Origin: a virus
DNA: 64,000 bases
IMG/VR virus record: IMGVR_UViG_3300034351_000048
Coordinates: 1 to 64,000 of that record
Strand: one strand, 5' to 3'
Shown here: piece by piece, positions 31,961 through 41,406 of the stretch
Position numbering within the stretch: the first letter of the stretch is position 1
Layout: each line of letters starts with the position of its first letter
Position numbers and translations under genes: made by a program
Notes under the pieces: model-generated
The model's database searches: none
Told to the model about the DNA's origin: nothing
Seen by the model: the letters and a program-made list of their open reading frames with translations, nothing else

Positions 31961-32389
31961 ATGGTTAATATTAGAGTAGATGATAGACAATTAAGAAATC
32001 ACATACTTAAATTAAATACCAGATTAAAAAGTGGTATGAAGAAAGTATTTAATAAATTGGCTAATGAGACATTAAAAAGAACTGATAAAAGATGGGATCA
32101 ACAGGTCAACCCTGATTTCGAACCTTGGAAACCTTTAGCATTTTCCACAATTATGAGAAAAGGGCATGCTACTATTTTATATGATACAGGATTATTACAA
32201 GATTCAATAGAAAAAGAAATATATAATGACGGATATAAAATATTTACAGATGTGGATTATGCCGTTTATCATCAATATGGAACACATAACATAGAAAAAA
32301 GAGAATTCTTAGGGTTTGAGGAAGAGGAAGTAAAAAGAGCAAGAGAAATAATAGTAAACTTCTTGGAAAAAGGTGATATACGTGAGTGA
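31961..32389 (+). CDS. Tail completion protein, virion-morphogenesis family (142 aa)
   Basis: The pattern ILYDTGLLQDSIEKEI, then TDVDYAVYHQYGTH and EKREFLGFEEEE matches the phage virion morphogenesis family (Mu gpG and P2 gpS related). Members act in head-tail joining or tail completion. AAGGTG lies upstream of the ATG. It overlaps the next gene by eight bases when the GTG start is used. Confidence 0.75.
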   Translation: MVNIRVDDRQLRNHILKLNTRLKSGMKKVFNKLANETLKRTDKRWDQQVNPDFEPWKPLAFSTIMRKGHATILYDTGLLQDSIEKEIYNDGYKIFTDVDYAVYHQYGTHNIEKREFLGFEEEEVKRAREIIVNFLEKGDIRE

Positions 32390-32930
32390 TGTAAACAGTG
32401 TGGCTAACATAGTATATAGTTTCTTAAAAACGAAATTAATAACAATAGGTATTCCATCCGAAAAATGTTTTTTATATGTTTTGGATGATACACCTACAAA
32501 GTTTTATGATATACCCGCTGCCATGATATACTTTGATATAGCTAATGATGAAAATATATTTACTAAACAGTATTCACAAAGAAATATTTCAAATACTGAA
32601 AATTATATTTATAATAAAGTTGTCAGTCAGACTTTAAATTGCATTGTTAATATCTTTGATTCAAGGGAAAAGATATTTTTACATAAAGATAGGTTTTATA
32701 CTGTATTTAATACAGATGTAATACCATATGAAGAAAACGATATTACAAATAACATAAAATTAAATTTTAAAAGAAATCAAATAGCATCTTTAGAATCTAA
32801 AAAACCAGGTGTATGTGTAGCACAGATTTTTATGGAATTTATGTACTCCTTATTTTTTATTCAAGAAGGTGGCTATAAAATTACAGATATCGATACAAGT
32901 AATGTAAGATATCGAGAAGAAATTCAATAA
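32382..32930 (+). CDS. Tail terminator-like protein (182 aa)
   Basis: I chose the GTG at 32382 because AAGGTGAT lies just upstream; another GTG at 32373 overlaps that site. The product has a mixed alpha/beta layout. Its position after the tail completion gene and before the sheath suggests a tail terminator or sheath-cap protein. No decisive motif is seen. Confidence 0.5.
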   Translation: MSDVNSVANIVYSFLKTKLITIGIPSEKCFLYVLDDTPTKFYDIPAAMIYFDIANDENIFTKQYSQRNISNTENYIYNKVVSQTLNCIVNIFDSREKIFLHKDRFYTVFNTDVIPYEENDITNNIKLNFKRNQIASLESKKPGVCVAQIFMEFMYSLFFIQEGGYKITDIDTSNVRYREEIQ

Positions 32931-32942
32931 TAGGAGGGTTAA

Positions 32943-34652
32943 ATGACACCAAGAACGATTACAAGATTAGCAGAAACCGCAAGTATACCAAATTTAGAAG
33001 ATGTTGATTTCACACCGTTAATTGTAGCTAACGGCCCAAGTGGTGCTATAAGTAGTGTAACAGCCGACGCAGGAAATACAGGTGATGGAACAGTTGCATT
33101 TGCTAATGAACCTACAGCGGATTTGGATTTAGTTATAGATGTAACAACAACAGGTGTAGTTGGTGTAATGGCTTTTAGATATTCAATCGATGGGGGAACT
33201 AATTATTCAGATCCTATATCTTCTGTAGGTCAAACAAGTGGAGTAGCTTTTGATTTTATAGAAAACATGACTATAACTTTAACAGATGGAACATCACCTT
33301 TTACATTAGGTGATAAATGGTACGCTACAATGAATGGATCAATGTTGGCTAATTATCCTGTATTAGTAACTCCTGATTCTGTAGATACTATAGTTAAAGG
33401 CGGACATTTATATGACGCTATAAAGATGTATTTTAATGCGAGTGTAAATACTTATGGATCACCAGGAAGATGTTATGCTATAAGACCTACAAATGATAAT
33501 GCGGGTAGTTTAGGAACTGTAACAAGTGTTATAACAGGTAATGGAACTATAGGAATCGCGGGGACACCTACACGAGATATGGAAATAAAAGTAGAAATAA
33601 TATTAGTAGGCGGTCAATGTGCAACGGCTAAATATAGATATTCTATAAACGGTGGAGATACTTGGAGTGATACTTATACAACCCCTGCATCTGGAACAGG
33701 TGTTTATATAGGTTATGGTGTAACAGTTACATTTACAGATGGTTCGGCTCCAAGTTATAACATAGGAGATTATGCCGAAGTTACTGCAACAGCACCTTAC
33801 GCAACTGATATATTAAAAGCATTTTCCGATAGTTTAAGCACTATATTAGTAAGAGATGATGTTAAATATAATGGAAATTTCGGGATGATATTAGTTGCAG
33901 AGGATACAGAATATTCAGAATGGCTATACATGACAGAAATTCTTGACCAAATTGAGGATGCGGGTTATCCACAATGGTGTATAATGCAACCGGATCAAAG
34001 AACCTCTGTTGAAACTGTTTCAGCATGGGTTACAGATACAGTTAATGAAGCAACACCGTTTTTTGATAAAAGAATTGCTATAACACCATTTTCTATAAAT
34101 ACAAATCTATATACAAATAAGAACTTTTCATCCATATTAATGGGTGTTTATTCAGTAGTTCCAGTAGGATTCGACGCAGGAGATATCAATTATGTAAATT
34201 TATTAGACTCAGGTATAACAAGTGTAGTTGATAAAGATGCTTTAAGAGCTTATAGAGATACTTTGGATGAGGCAAGATATGTAGTTGTATATGACAAACC
34301 AAATATTGACGGGGACTTTATAGCTAATTCAAACTTGATGAGTACAAGTGGTAGTTCATATAAATATATAAGAGATATTAGAGTAGCTAATAGAGTAAGA
34401 AGATTGGCACAGGTTAAAGGTGATACGATGTTGAAGAGGACTTATTTAAATAATGCCTCTTCTCTAATAGCAATAGCTACAGAAATAGAAACTTATATAC
34501 TGAATAATACTCGTGGCCAAGTTACAGATATTAATGTAGAAGTTCTTTCAAGTTTAACAGATTTACAGAATGGTACTGTTAGATTAAAAATAGTTATAGA
34601 TAAAACATTATTGCTTGATGAATTAGATATAACAGTTCAATATAGCGCATAG
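32943..34652 (+). CDS. Contractile tail sheath protein
   Basis: The 569-residue protein probably forms the contractile sheath. The C-terminal part (RDTLDEARYVVVYDKPNI, RVANRVRRLAQVKGDTMLKR, a final beta strand) fits sheath proteins of the DUF2586 type. Residues 34-130 and 188-283 are a duplicated beta domain, each with an RYSI-[DN]-GG segment, a TDGT or TDGS loop and a GD-containing end. These two copies would be surface-exposed. AGGAGGG precedes the ATG, and the tube gene follows. Confidence 0.8.
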   Translation: MTPRTITRLAETASIPNLEDVDFTPLIVANGPSGAISSVTADAGNTGDGTVAFANEPTADLDLVIDVTTTGVVGVMAFRYSIDGGTNYSDPISSVGQTSGVAFDFIENMTITLTDGTSPFTLGDKWYATMNGSMLANYPVLVTPDSVDTIVKGGHLYDAIKMYFNASVNTYGSPGRCYAIRPTNDNAGSLGTVTSVITGNGTIGIAGTPTRDMEIKVEIILVGGQCATAKYRYSINGGDTWSDTYTTPASGTGVYIGYGVTVTFTDGSAPSYNIGDYAEVTATAPYATDILKAFSDSLSTILVRDDVKYNGNFGMILVAEDTEYSEWLYMTEILDQIEDAGYPQWCIMQPDQRTSVETVSAWVTDTVNEATPFFDKRIAITPFSINTNLYTNKNFSSILMGVYSVVPVGFDAGDINYVNLLDSGITSVVDKDALRAYRDTLDEARYVVVYDKPNIDGDFIANSNLMSTSGSSYKYIRDIRVANRVRRLAQVKGDTMLKRTYLNNASSLIAIATEIETYILNNTRGQVTDINVEVLSSLTDLQNGTVRLKIVIDKTLLLDELDITVQYSA

Positions 34653-34664
34653 GAGGTAATAAGA

Positions 34665-35138
34665 ATGGCAATAAGTAATTTTCCTGATTCAATCGGTGAG
34701 GTTATCGGTTGGAGTCAAATGGTTATTACTATAAATGGAATAGTTTTCCCAGGTATACAAAGAATAAAAACACCTGATATAGAATTTGGAGTAGAAAACA
34801 TTTATGGTCAAGGGGTAAGTGGTATAGGTTATTCTGTAGGAAATACGGAACCAGATGTAGGTGCGATTGATGTATTAAAAGATAGTTATTTAGATATGTT
34901 AGTTCAATTAACTGCGAATGCTCAAGAAGTAGAATTAACAAATACACCATTGACAATTGTAATATCATCTGATCCAGATCAGAATGCTATCGTAGATCAA
35001 GTTATAGAAACATATAGAAATGTAAAAGTTACTAAGATAACTAAACCTGATATGAATCAAGGTGATAAATCATTTATGTATACTTTAGATTTAAGATTCC
35101 CTAATGAGGGTGATTTAGATATAACAAGGAAAGTATAA
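34665..35138 (+). CDS. Tail tube protein (157 aa)
   Basis: AGGAGG precedes the ATG. The size, the place directly after the sheath and the beta-rich layout (VEFG-type strands, LTIVISSDPD) match tail tube proteins of contractile tails. Residues 112-157 end in YTLDLRFPNEGDL. The identification is mainly by order. Confidence 0.7.
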   Translation: MAISNFPDSIGEVIGWSQMVITINGIVFPGIQRIKTPDIEFGVENIYGQGVSGIGYSVGNTEPDVGAIDVLKDSYLDMLVQLTANAQEVELTNTPLTIVISSDPDQNAIVDQVIETYRNVKVTKITKPDMNQGDKSFMYTLDLRFPNEGDLDITRKV

Positions 35139-35139
35139 T

Positions 35140-35733
35140 ATGGCATTTGAAACCCTTGTAAATACTTTAGGAAATATAGAAAACACAGTGGGGATTATAA
35201 GTGGTCAAATAGCGGATTACGATGTAAGACAAATAACAGGTCTAATCCCCAACCTGTTTTTGCAACATGGATGGTCTTCCACAATGTATTTAATTAATGC
35301 GTTGTATCTACCAGGAATACAAGAATTTGAACCTCCTACTTTTGGAGGTGTAAATGATATATCCAATATGGATTATGAGGAAGTATATACACCTAATTAT
35401 AGTTTTCCAATAGGTAGAAGATATAAAAACGCTTCGGGTTCTAATAATTCTGATACACAAAGTGGGTATTTTAATGTATTAAGACAAGATTTAGTATCAT
35501 TCTTAAGATGGATAGAAACACCACAAGCAGACAAAAACAATATGTTGATATTAGAAGTTATGGGATCGGCAAGAGCCGAACCAACTGTAAATTCTATAAC
35601 TGTTTATAAAAATGTAAAATTGAAAAGTTGTAAAGAATCTACAAGAAAACAAGGTGATAAGGCATATACGGGTAGGATCAATTTAATTTTTACAGAAAGA
35701 CCTCATATTTATACGGCATTAGGGGAAGTTTAA
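35140..35733 (+). CDS. Tail structural protein (197 aa), second tube-like
   Basis: The gene starts two bases after the tube gene. The product is beta-rich and ends KQGDKAYTGRINLIFTERP, similar in phrasing to the preceding tube protein (NQGDKSFMYTLDLRF). It could be a tail-tube initiator, cap or second tube component. Confidence 0.5.
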   Translation: MAFETLVNTLGNIENTVGIISGQIADYDVRQITGLIPNLFLQHGWSSTMYLINALYLPGIQEFEPPTFGGVNDISNMDYEEVYTPNYSFPIGRRYKNASGSNNSDTQSGYFNVLRQDLVSFLRWIETPQADKNNMLILEVMGSARAEPTVNSITVYKNVKLKSCKESTRKQGDKAYTGRINLIFTERPHIYTALGEV

Positions 35734-35735
35734 AT

Positions 35736-35764
35736 TTGACTTATTTTTAAATTTGTATTATTTT
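35736..35764 (+). promoter_or_regulatory. Candidate promoter inside the late operon
   Basis: TTGACT at 35736-35741 and TATTTT at 35759-35764 are 17 bases apart, shortly after a stop codon and 30 bases before a gene. The -10 box is weak. Confidence 0.4.
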
Positions 35765-35793
35765 AATTTAAAATATACAAAAAAGAGGAAAAT

Positions 35794-36084
35794 ATGACAA
35801 AAAATATAACTATTATAATATTAATATTCGTAATATTAGTATTATTTATAAACACTAACCAAAATAATCTAAGCTCACAAGAATTAAAAATAGATACTGT
35901 AATTTTCAGTGATTCTACACAAGATATATATGATGAATACCAAGAAATACTCAACAAAAATAATCCAAATACAAGTGATTTAAAGCGTCTTAATTCAATC
36001 TTTTTAACAATTATGTATGATAACATTAAAAATCAACAAAAGGTGTATAATAACCTTAAAATTTTAACTAAAAGTTGTAAATAA
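35794..36084 (+). CDS. Membrane-anchored or secreted small protein (96 aa)
   Basis: Residues about 5-20 (ITIIILIFVILVLFI) form an N-terminal hydrophobic segment, a signal anchor. The rest is a helical polar domain ending in SerCysLys. A membrane protein between tail tube and chaperone genes is unexpected and may be a moron-type insertion with its own promoter at 35736. GAGG precedes the ATG. Confidence 0.6.
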   Translation: MTKNITIIILIFVILVLFINTNQNNLSSQELKIDTVIFSDSTQDIYDEYQEILNKNNPNTSDLKRLNSIFLTIMYDNIKNQQKVYNNLKILTKSCK

Positions 36085-36095
36085 TCGGAGGAAAT

Positions 36096-36500
36096 ATGAT
36101 AAAAATAGAGGAAAAAACAAATTATCAACAAAGAATTGATAAGGTAATCAAAGAAGAAAAAGAGAAAAGACACAATCTTTTTGATTGGGAATTGGAAATA
36201 CCTGAAGAAGATGGAAAACATATAGATTCAGAAGGCAATAAATATAACATTTATTATTGTGTATATAGAATGCCTACTTCACAAGAATTTAAAGAGATAA
36301 AAAAGAAAGCAAGCCTCTTTAATTCGGGTAAATTACAAGATTTTGATAATGAAGATATACTCCAAAATTGTTGTATATTTCCAACATTTCAGGAAATGCA
36401 ACGTTTTGAAGAGGCACATTTAGGAACTTTTGATGAATTAGTAAAAGAAATTATATCTAAGACAAGTTTAAATGCGGTTAGCCGCTCAAAAAAGTTGTAG
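36096..36500 (+). CDS. Tail assembly chaperone, short form
   Basis: The 134-residue protein sits directly before the tape measure gene, the place of tail chaperones. Near its 3' end the zero-frame codons TCA AAA AAG (36486-36494) contain the slippery heptamer A AAA AAG. Six bases later it stops at TAG 36498-36500. A GCGG-TTAG-CCGC hairpin precedes the slip site. It would bind the tape measure protein during tail assembly. Confidence 0.75.
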   Translation: MIKIEEKTNYQQRIDKVIKEEKEKRHNLFDWELEIPEEDGKHIDSEGNKYNIYYCVYRMPTSQEFKEIKKKASLFNSGKLQDFDNEDILQNCCIFPTFQEMQRFEEAHLGTFDELVKEIISKTSLNAVSRSKKL

Positions 36501-36820
36501 ACTATGGTAAGGACTACTTTAAAGAGAACGAGCTGTTCAATTATTTGATTGAAACTTTCTTTGTACAAGATTATATTAAAAATAATCTTAGAAATAATGT
36601 ATTTTATAGAATAAAAAAGAATGTATTAGCTCTCTTTGGTAAGGAACCTAAAAATAAAGTAAACGAGTTTTTTACTAAAGATATAAATAAAGTAGATGTG
36701 TTCTCTGATGAATACCTTACCGCGGTTGGATATGTGTTATCCTTAAGAGATTTCTTTAAGGATATAATAAGAGATGGAACTATGGAAGCCTTAGCAGAGG
36801 TGTTGAAAAAGGTAAAATAA
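36489..36820 (+). CDS. Frameshift extension of the tail chaperone (-1 frame)
   Basis: After a -1 slip on A AAA AAG, reading continues from 36494 through GTT GTA GAC without a stop into the frame ending at 36820. This adds 108 residues to give a fusion of about 241 residues. The downstream frame has only a TTG at 36545 without a ribosome binding site, so it is unlikely to be an independent gene. The arrangement equals the G/GT or E/E' pairs of other tailed phages. Confidence 0.8.
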
Positions 36821-39800
36821 ATGGCTAAAAATGTAGATGTTTCGATACATTTTCTAACAAAAGGTAAAGATGCTGTTTTAAACTCTATGAAGAGTATAAC
36901 AGGTTCTATTGGGCATATGGCTAAAGTAGGTGCCGTTCAACTTGGTAATTTCTTCAAAGATTCTATTCAACTTGGCCAAGATTTTGAAATGGCTATTACA
37001 CAAGTAGGAGTTACAGCGGGAGCTACAGAAGAAGAATTTAATCAATTGTCTGAAGCCGCTAAAAAAGCAGGTGAAACAACTATGTTTACAGCCGTCGAAT
37101 CCGCGGATGCTTTAAATAATTTAGCCTCTGCGGGTTTTGGTGTTAAAGGTTCTATAGATTTATTACAACCAACTTTAAAATTAGCAGTTGGAGGAAATTT
37201 AAGTTTAGAAAAATCATCTAAGGTTGTAACAGCCGCATTAAAAGGATTTGGAGTTGAAAGCGAAAATGCTGAGGGGCTTTTAGATAAATTATTAAAAACT
37301 ACTCAAGTAAGTAGTATCAAAATGGGTGATTTAACGGCTGTTTTAGGTAATATGAGTGCTAAAGTAGTAGTATTCCAAGGGCACATTGAAGGTTTTATAG
37401 GGACTTCACTCGCAATGGCGGGTGCTTTAAAAGATTCAGGTATATCAGCAAGCAAGGCTGGGACTGATGTTGCGAGGTTAGTTGAGAGGTTTGGTGCGGC
37501 GGGTGAAAAGGAATCTGTAATAGCCAGTTTATTTGAAGGAGATGCGAAGGCTTTATTTGATACCGAAGGTAAAATGCTTGATGTTTTGGATATTGTAGAT
37601 AAGTTTCAAGAAAAATTTAAAGGTTTTAAAAATGAAGGGTTATTATTTAAGGATTTAAATTCTACTTTTGAGAATTTAATGCCAAGATTCAATGAGTTAT
37701 TACCTGACACTCAATCCGCATTAGATGCTATAACTCAATTATACGCGGCTCATCCTGATCAATTAAAAAAAATAATGGAAACTTTTAATAAGACTTCTAA
37801 AGATTCTCAAAAGGATTTTTTAATAGAGACACTTAATAAAAGTCAACAATCCTTAAATGCTTTAGGAAGACTTGGTACCGAAGGGGCTGTATCTTTTATA
37901 GGAAACTTGATAAAAGATAATGAGGAAATGTCAGAAAGATTCTTCAATAGTTTAGGCAAGTTTACAGATGCGGATACTTGGAACATAATGAAAGATTTAT
38001 TAGGAACAAAAGGTCTTTCTACTTTCTTCACATTAGTTAATCAAGGAACTGATAACATAAGAGCTAACGCTAAAAAAATAAATGAAGCAAGTGGGGAATT
38101 AGCCGCGGCCGAAAAAAAGTTCAATGATACTCTAAAAGGTCAAGTGGCTTTATTTCAATCGGCATGGCAAGGATTTCAATTAAGAACATCTGATCAATTA
38201 CAAAGTACTATAAAAAATACTATAGGAGGCGTTAGAAATTTATTATTTGGTGGGGAAGAAGTTCAAATTCCAGTGGATTTAGGCCTGGATGAGGCTGATA
38301 AGTTTATAAGTCAAAAATTAAATGAAGGTTTTCAAAAAGTTGATGGAAAACTTGTAAAAAAAGGTTTGTTAGATTTAATTGATTTAGAAGCTATAGGAAA
38401 CGCATTTAAAGGCCTTATGGATAGTGCTTTAAGTATGGCAAATAAACTTGTTCCAATTATAACAGATATATTTGATAAATTCAAAACAGGTGATTTTGGT
38501 GGAATTGTTACAATAATAATGGATATGGTAATTAAAGGATTAAATAAAATGGCTGAAAGGATACCCGCCATTATAAACTCTATTGCGGAAGCTTTACCTG
38601 GGATAATAACTTCCTTAGCAACATCTTTGCCTAAAATAGCTACAGCTTTAACAAAGATATTAACTACTTTATTAAGTAGTTTTATAAAAGTATTACCGAA
38701 TATAATAGAAGCAATATTAACAGAATTACCTAAAATTATCGAGGCGATATTAACAGAATTACCTAAAATTGTTGAAATGTTAATTGGGTTATTACCTGAT
38801 ATTGTAGAATCTTTAAGTGCCTTATTACCAAATCTTATTAATACTATAATAAGTGTTTTACCTCAAATAATAAATTCTATAATTCAACTATTGCCTACAT
38901 TGATAAATAGTATTATAGGAATATTACCAACGTTAATAAATGCTATTGTGGAATTATTACCTGGCCTTATTGCTGGTATTTTAGCTCTTTTACCAGGTTT
39001 AATTGAAAATATAATTGGGTTATTACCAACATTGATTCAAGCTATAATATCCCTTATACCCGAACTTATTGGTGGTATAATTGAAGTTTTACCATATCTT
39101 ATTCAATCTTTAGTAGAATTATTACCTGGTATCATTACAGGGATTATTGATCTTTTACCTGGGTTGATAGAATCTATTATTTCACTATTACCAACATTAA
39201 TTGAGGCTATTGTAACTTTAATACCTACTTTAATAGATACAATAGTTAATTTAATTCCAATTATTATAAATTCTATTATTACAATGATACCAGAAATAAT
39301 AAATTCAATAGTTGAGGCAATACCTCAAATTATAAATTCAATAGTCGAAGCTATTCCACAGATTATAACTTCTATATTAGATGCTTTGCCTGAAATAATA
39401 ATGAGTATTATTGAAGCTATACCAGATATAATATTATCAATAGTTGAGGCAATACCTCAAATTATAACAGCAATAAATGAAAAAGCTCCTGATATAATAT
39501 TAGCAATTTTAAAGGAACTTCCAAGAATAATTAAAGTCTTAGTGTTTGATTTACCTAAACAAATAATAGACGCGTTAATAGCTCAAGTTCCTAAATTAGC
39601 AACCGCGTTAGGTAAAGCCATATCTGGGGTTTTTAGTGGCATTAGTGGTTTTTTTGATAATTTATTTGGTAAAAGTGGCCCTCAAAAAAAAGCTAACGGT
39701 GGATTAATAACAGGCCCAAGTTCACCATTAGATTCTATTCCAGCTTTATTAACAGGTGGCGAGTTTGTAGTAAATGCGGATTCTACAAGGAAATTTTTAC

Positions 39801-40042
39801 CTTTATTGGAACAAATAAATACAAACGGGTTTCCTAAATTCGCTACAGGTGGCAAGGTAGAATTACCAAATATTACACCTACAAATGTTACAAATATGGG
39901 AAGTGAAACACAAAATAAAAACGTTAGTTTAAGTATAGGTAATATAAGTATAAATGGTGTAAAGAGTGATATAAACGCATCAGAATTGGCTGCTATGATA
40001 AAGAAAGAAATAGCAGACGAATTAAATTTATTGATATCGTAG
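36821..40042 (+). CDS. Tail tape measure protein
   Basis: The 1073-residue protein sets tail length. The first 400 residues carry a TIGR01760-type core (ITQVGVTAGATEEEFNQLSE, ALNNLASAGFG, SGISASKAGTDVARLVERF). Bases 38693-39550 encode 26 consecutive 11-residue repeats of the form [LI]-P-x-[IL]-I-x3-[IL]-x-x, an extremely hydrophobic helical stretch. The C-terminus has the GGLITGPSSPLDSIPALLTGGEF and FATGGKVELP segments typical of tape measures. The ATG directly follows the frameshifted chaperone stop. Confidence 0.9.
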   Translation: MAKNVDVSIHFLTKGKDAVLNSMKSITGSIGHMAKVGAVQLGNFFKDSIQLGQDFEMAITQVGVTAGATEEEFNQLSEAAKKAGETTMFTAVESADALNNLASAGFGVKGSIDLLQPTLKLAVGGNLSLEKSSKVVTAALKGFGVESENAEGLLDKLLKTTQVSSIKMGDLTAVLGNMSAKVVVFQGHIEGFIGTSLAMAGALKDSGISASKAGTDVARLVERFGAAGEKESVIASLFEGDAKALFDTEGKMLDVLDIVDKFQEKFKGFKNEGLLFKDLNSTFENLMPRFNELLPDTQSALDAITQLYAAHPDQLKKIMETFNKTSKDSQKDFLIETLNKSQQSLNALGRLGTEGAVSFIGNLIKDNEEMSERFFNSLGKFTDADTWNIMKDLLGTKGLSTFFTLVNQGTDNIRANAKKINEASGELAAAEKKFNDTLKGQVALFQSAWQGFQLRTSDQLQSTIKNTIGGVRNLLFGGEEVQIPVDLGLDEADKFISQKLNEGFQKVDGKLVKKGLLDLIDLEAIGNAFKGLMDSALSMANKLVPIITDIFDKFKTGDFGGIVTIIMDMVIKGLNKMAERIPAIINSIAEALPGIITSLATSLPKIATALTKILTTLLSSFIKVLPNIIEAILTELPKIIEAILTELPKIVEMLIGLLPDIVESLSALLPNLINTIISVLPQIINSIIQLLPTLINSIIGILPTLINAIVELLPGLIAGILALLPGLIENIIGLLPTLIQAIISLIPELIGGIIEVLPYLIQSLVELLPGIITGIIDLLPGLIESIISLLPTLIEAIVTLIPTLIDTIVNLIPIIINSIITMIPEIINSIVEAIPQIINSIVEAIPQIITSILDALPEIIMSIIEAIPDIILSIVEAIPQIITAINEKAPDIILAILKELPRIIKVLVFDLPKQIIDALIAQVPKLATALGKAISGVFSGISGFFDNLFGKSGPQKKANGGLITGPSSPLDSIPALLTGGEFVVNADSTRKFLPLLEQINTNGFPKFATGGKVELPNITPTNVTNMGSETQNKNVSLSIGNISINGVKSDINASELAAMIKKEIADELNLLIS
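38693..39550 (+). repeat. Coding tandem repeat, 26 copies of 33 bp
   Basis: The region encodes 26 exact-spacing 11-residue units, each beginning with Leu-Pro, Ile-Pro or Ala-Pro. DNA identity between units is moderate and varies at third positions, so the repeat is conserved mainly at protein level. Confidence 0.85.
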
Positions 40043-40050
40043 GTTAAAAA

Positions 40051-41406
40051 ATGGCAAGAGTTACTTATGATTTAAAAATATACGATGGAACATTAACACC
40101 TAAGTTAAATATACCTGGAGTAACAAAAGTTACTGTTAAACGTAAGCTTGAAGAACCAAGTGAAATAGAGATAATATTACCTACTTATGAGAATTTACCA
40201 AGAAAGTCAATAAAATTTGGAGATAAAATAGTTTGGAAACGTGGTTATGATGATGAAAATGAAACGGTGTTTATAGGTTATGTTACAGAAATGACTGAAG
40301 AACAGCCTTATACGATAAGAGGGAAAGATATTCTATATTTTATTTTCAGAAATACAAATACAGTACCCCCTGTATTTAGAAGAACTGATTCTCTTTTATA
40401 TATTAATGAATTTTTTTCAGAATTATTAAAAGATCCTTCTCATAAAACAAGAATAAAAGTTGATTGGACATTAAAAAATAATTTTTTTCCAATGACACGG
40501 TTATTTTATACGTATGGAACTCCTAGTTATAAATTTTATTTTGATAGACTAAAATTAATAACAATACCGAGAATAAATTACTATATGGATTTTAATGATG
40601 AGGAAGAAGAGGTATTAACTTTTTTTGAAGATTTAAATTTAGTAGCAATACCTCGGGTTACTATTTCTGATAATAATATCATTTCAAAATCTTTAAAATT
40701 AAAAAAACAAGTTCAAAAAAATATAAGGGTTTTTGTATATCAAGTATCGCCTTACACTGATTATAATGATGAAGGAAGAAAAAAATATGATTACAATGTG
40801 ACTATGTATCCTCCAAGAGGATTTAATTACACATTGAAACAAAAAACTGACTTCCCTTCAATATATGAGATCGTAGAAACTGCTTCTAACGTGGTTGTTA
40901 ATACTACTGTTGATTTGGCAAAATCCCCATTAGATTTGACTCTTGTTGCAACAGATCTTGATCGGGATGCGTCAATGCGATTATATGCAGTAAAAAAAGA
41001 AAATGAAAAAGAAATTGTCACAACTGGATTATTAAATCCCGATACATTAGAAGTAGAAATAGTAGAGTTTTATTTGAAAGTTAGTGATGTTAAAAGATTA
41101 AGAGATAATGCCATAGAAAAAGAAAGAGACCCGTTAACAGGAGAGGAAAGGGGCAGGTTTAATCCCAAGGATTATGCTATAGAACAATGGAAAAAACTTA
41201 CATTGTTCAATGGGTTAGTAGGTGGAGAATTCACAATATTTGGTAAACCACTTGTAAAGCCTGGAGACAAAATTGATTTAATATTAACTAATTTAGAAGA
41301 ATATCATTTTGGTCAATATGTCTCTGAAGTTGAGGATATAACCTATCAAGGTATAAAACAAAAAATAACTTTGAGAGAAAGGGATATAAATGAGTCAGCT
41401 AGTTAA
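40051..41406 (+). CDS. Baseplate hub protein (gpD/XkdQ-like)
   Basis: The 451-residue protein starts with beta strands (VTYDLKIYDGTLTPKLN, VTVKRKLEEPSEIEI) and has KFGDKIVWKRGYDDENETVFIG and FTIFGKPLVKPGDKIDL segments. These match XkdQ and gpD-like hub proteins, which form the base of the tail needle. It overlaps the spike gene by 17 bases. The binding site is weak (TAGGTTA). Confidence 0.75.
   Translation: MARVTYDLKIYDGTLTPKLNIPGVTKVTVKRKLEEPSEIEIILPTYENLPRKSIKFGDKIVWKRGYDDENETVFIGYVTEMTEEQPYTIRGKDILYFIFRNTNTVPPVFRRTDSLLYINEFFSELLKDPSHKTRIKVDWTLKNNFFPMTRLFYTYGTPSYKFYFDRLKLITIPRINYYMDFNDEEEEVLTFFEDLNLVAIPRVTISDNNIISKSLKLKKQVQKNIRVFVYQVSPYTDYNDEGRKKYDYNVTMYPPRGFNYTLKQKTDFPSIYEIVETASNVVVNTTVDLAKSPLDLTLVATDLDRDASMRLYAVKKENEKEIVTTGLLNPDTLEVEIVEFYLKVSDVKRLRDNAIEKERDPLTGEERGRFNPKDYAIEQWKKLTLFNGLVGGEFTIFGKPLVKPGDKIDLILTNLEEYHFGQYVSEVEDITYQGIKQKITLRERDINESAS

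Noticed and set aside
36500-36545. Sequencing error or pseudogene between the two chaperone frames
   Set aside because: The slippery A AAA AAG and the position before the tape measure gene fit a programmed frameshift better.
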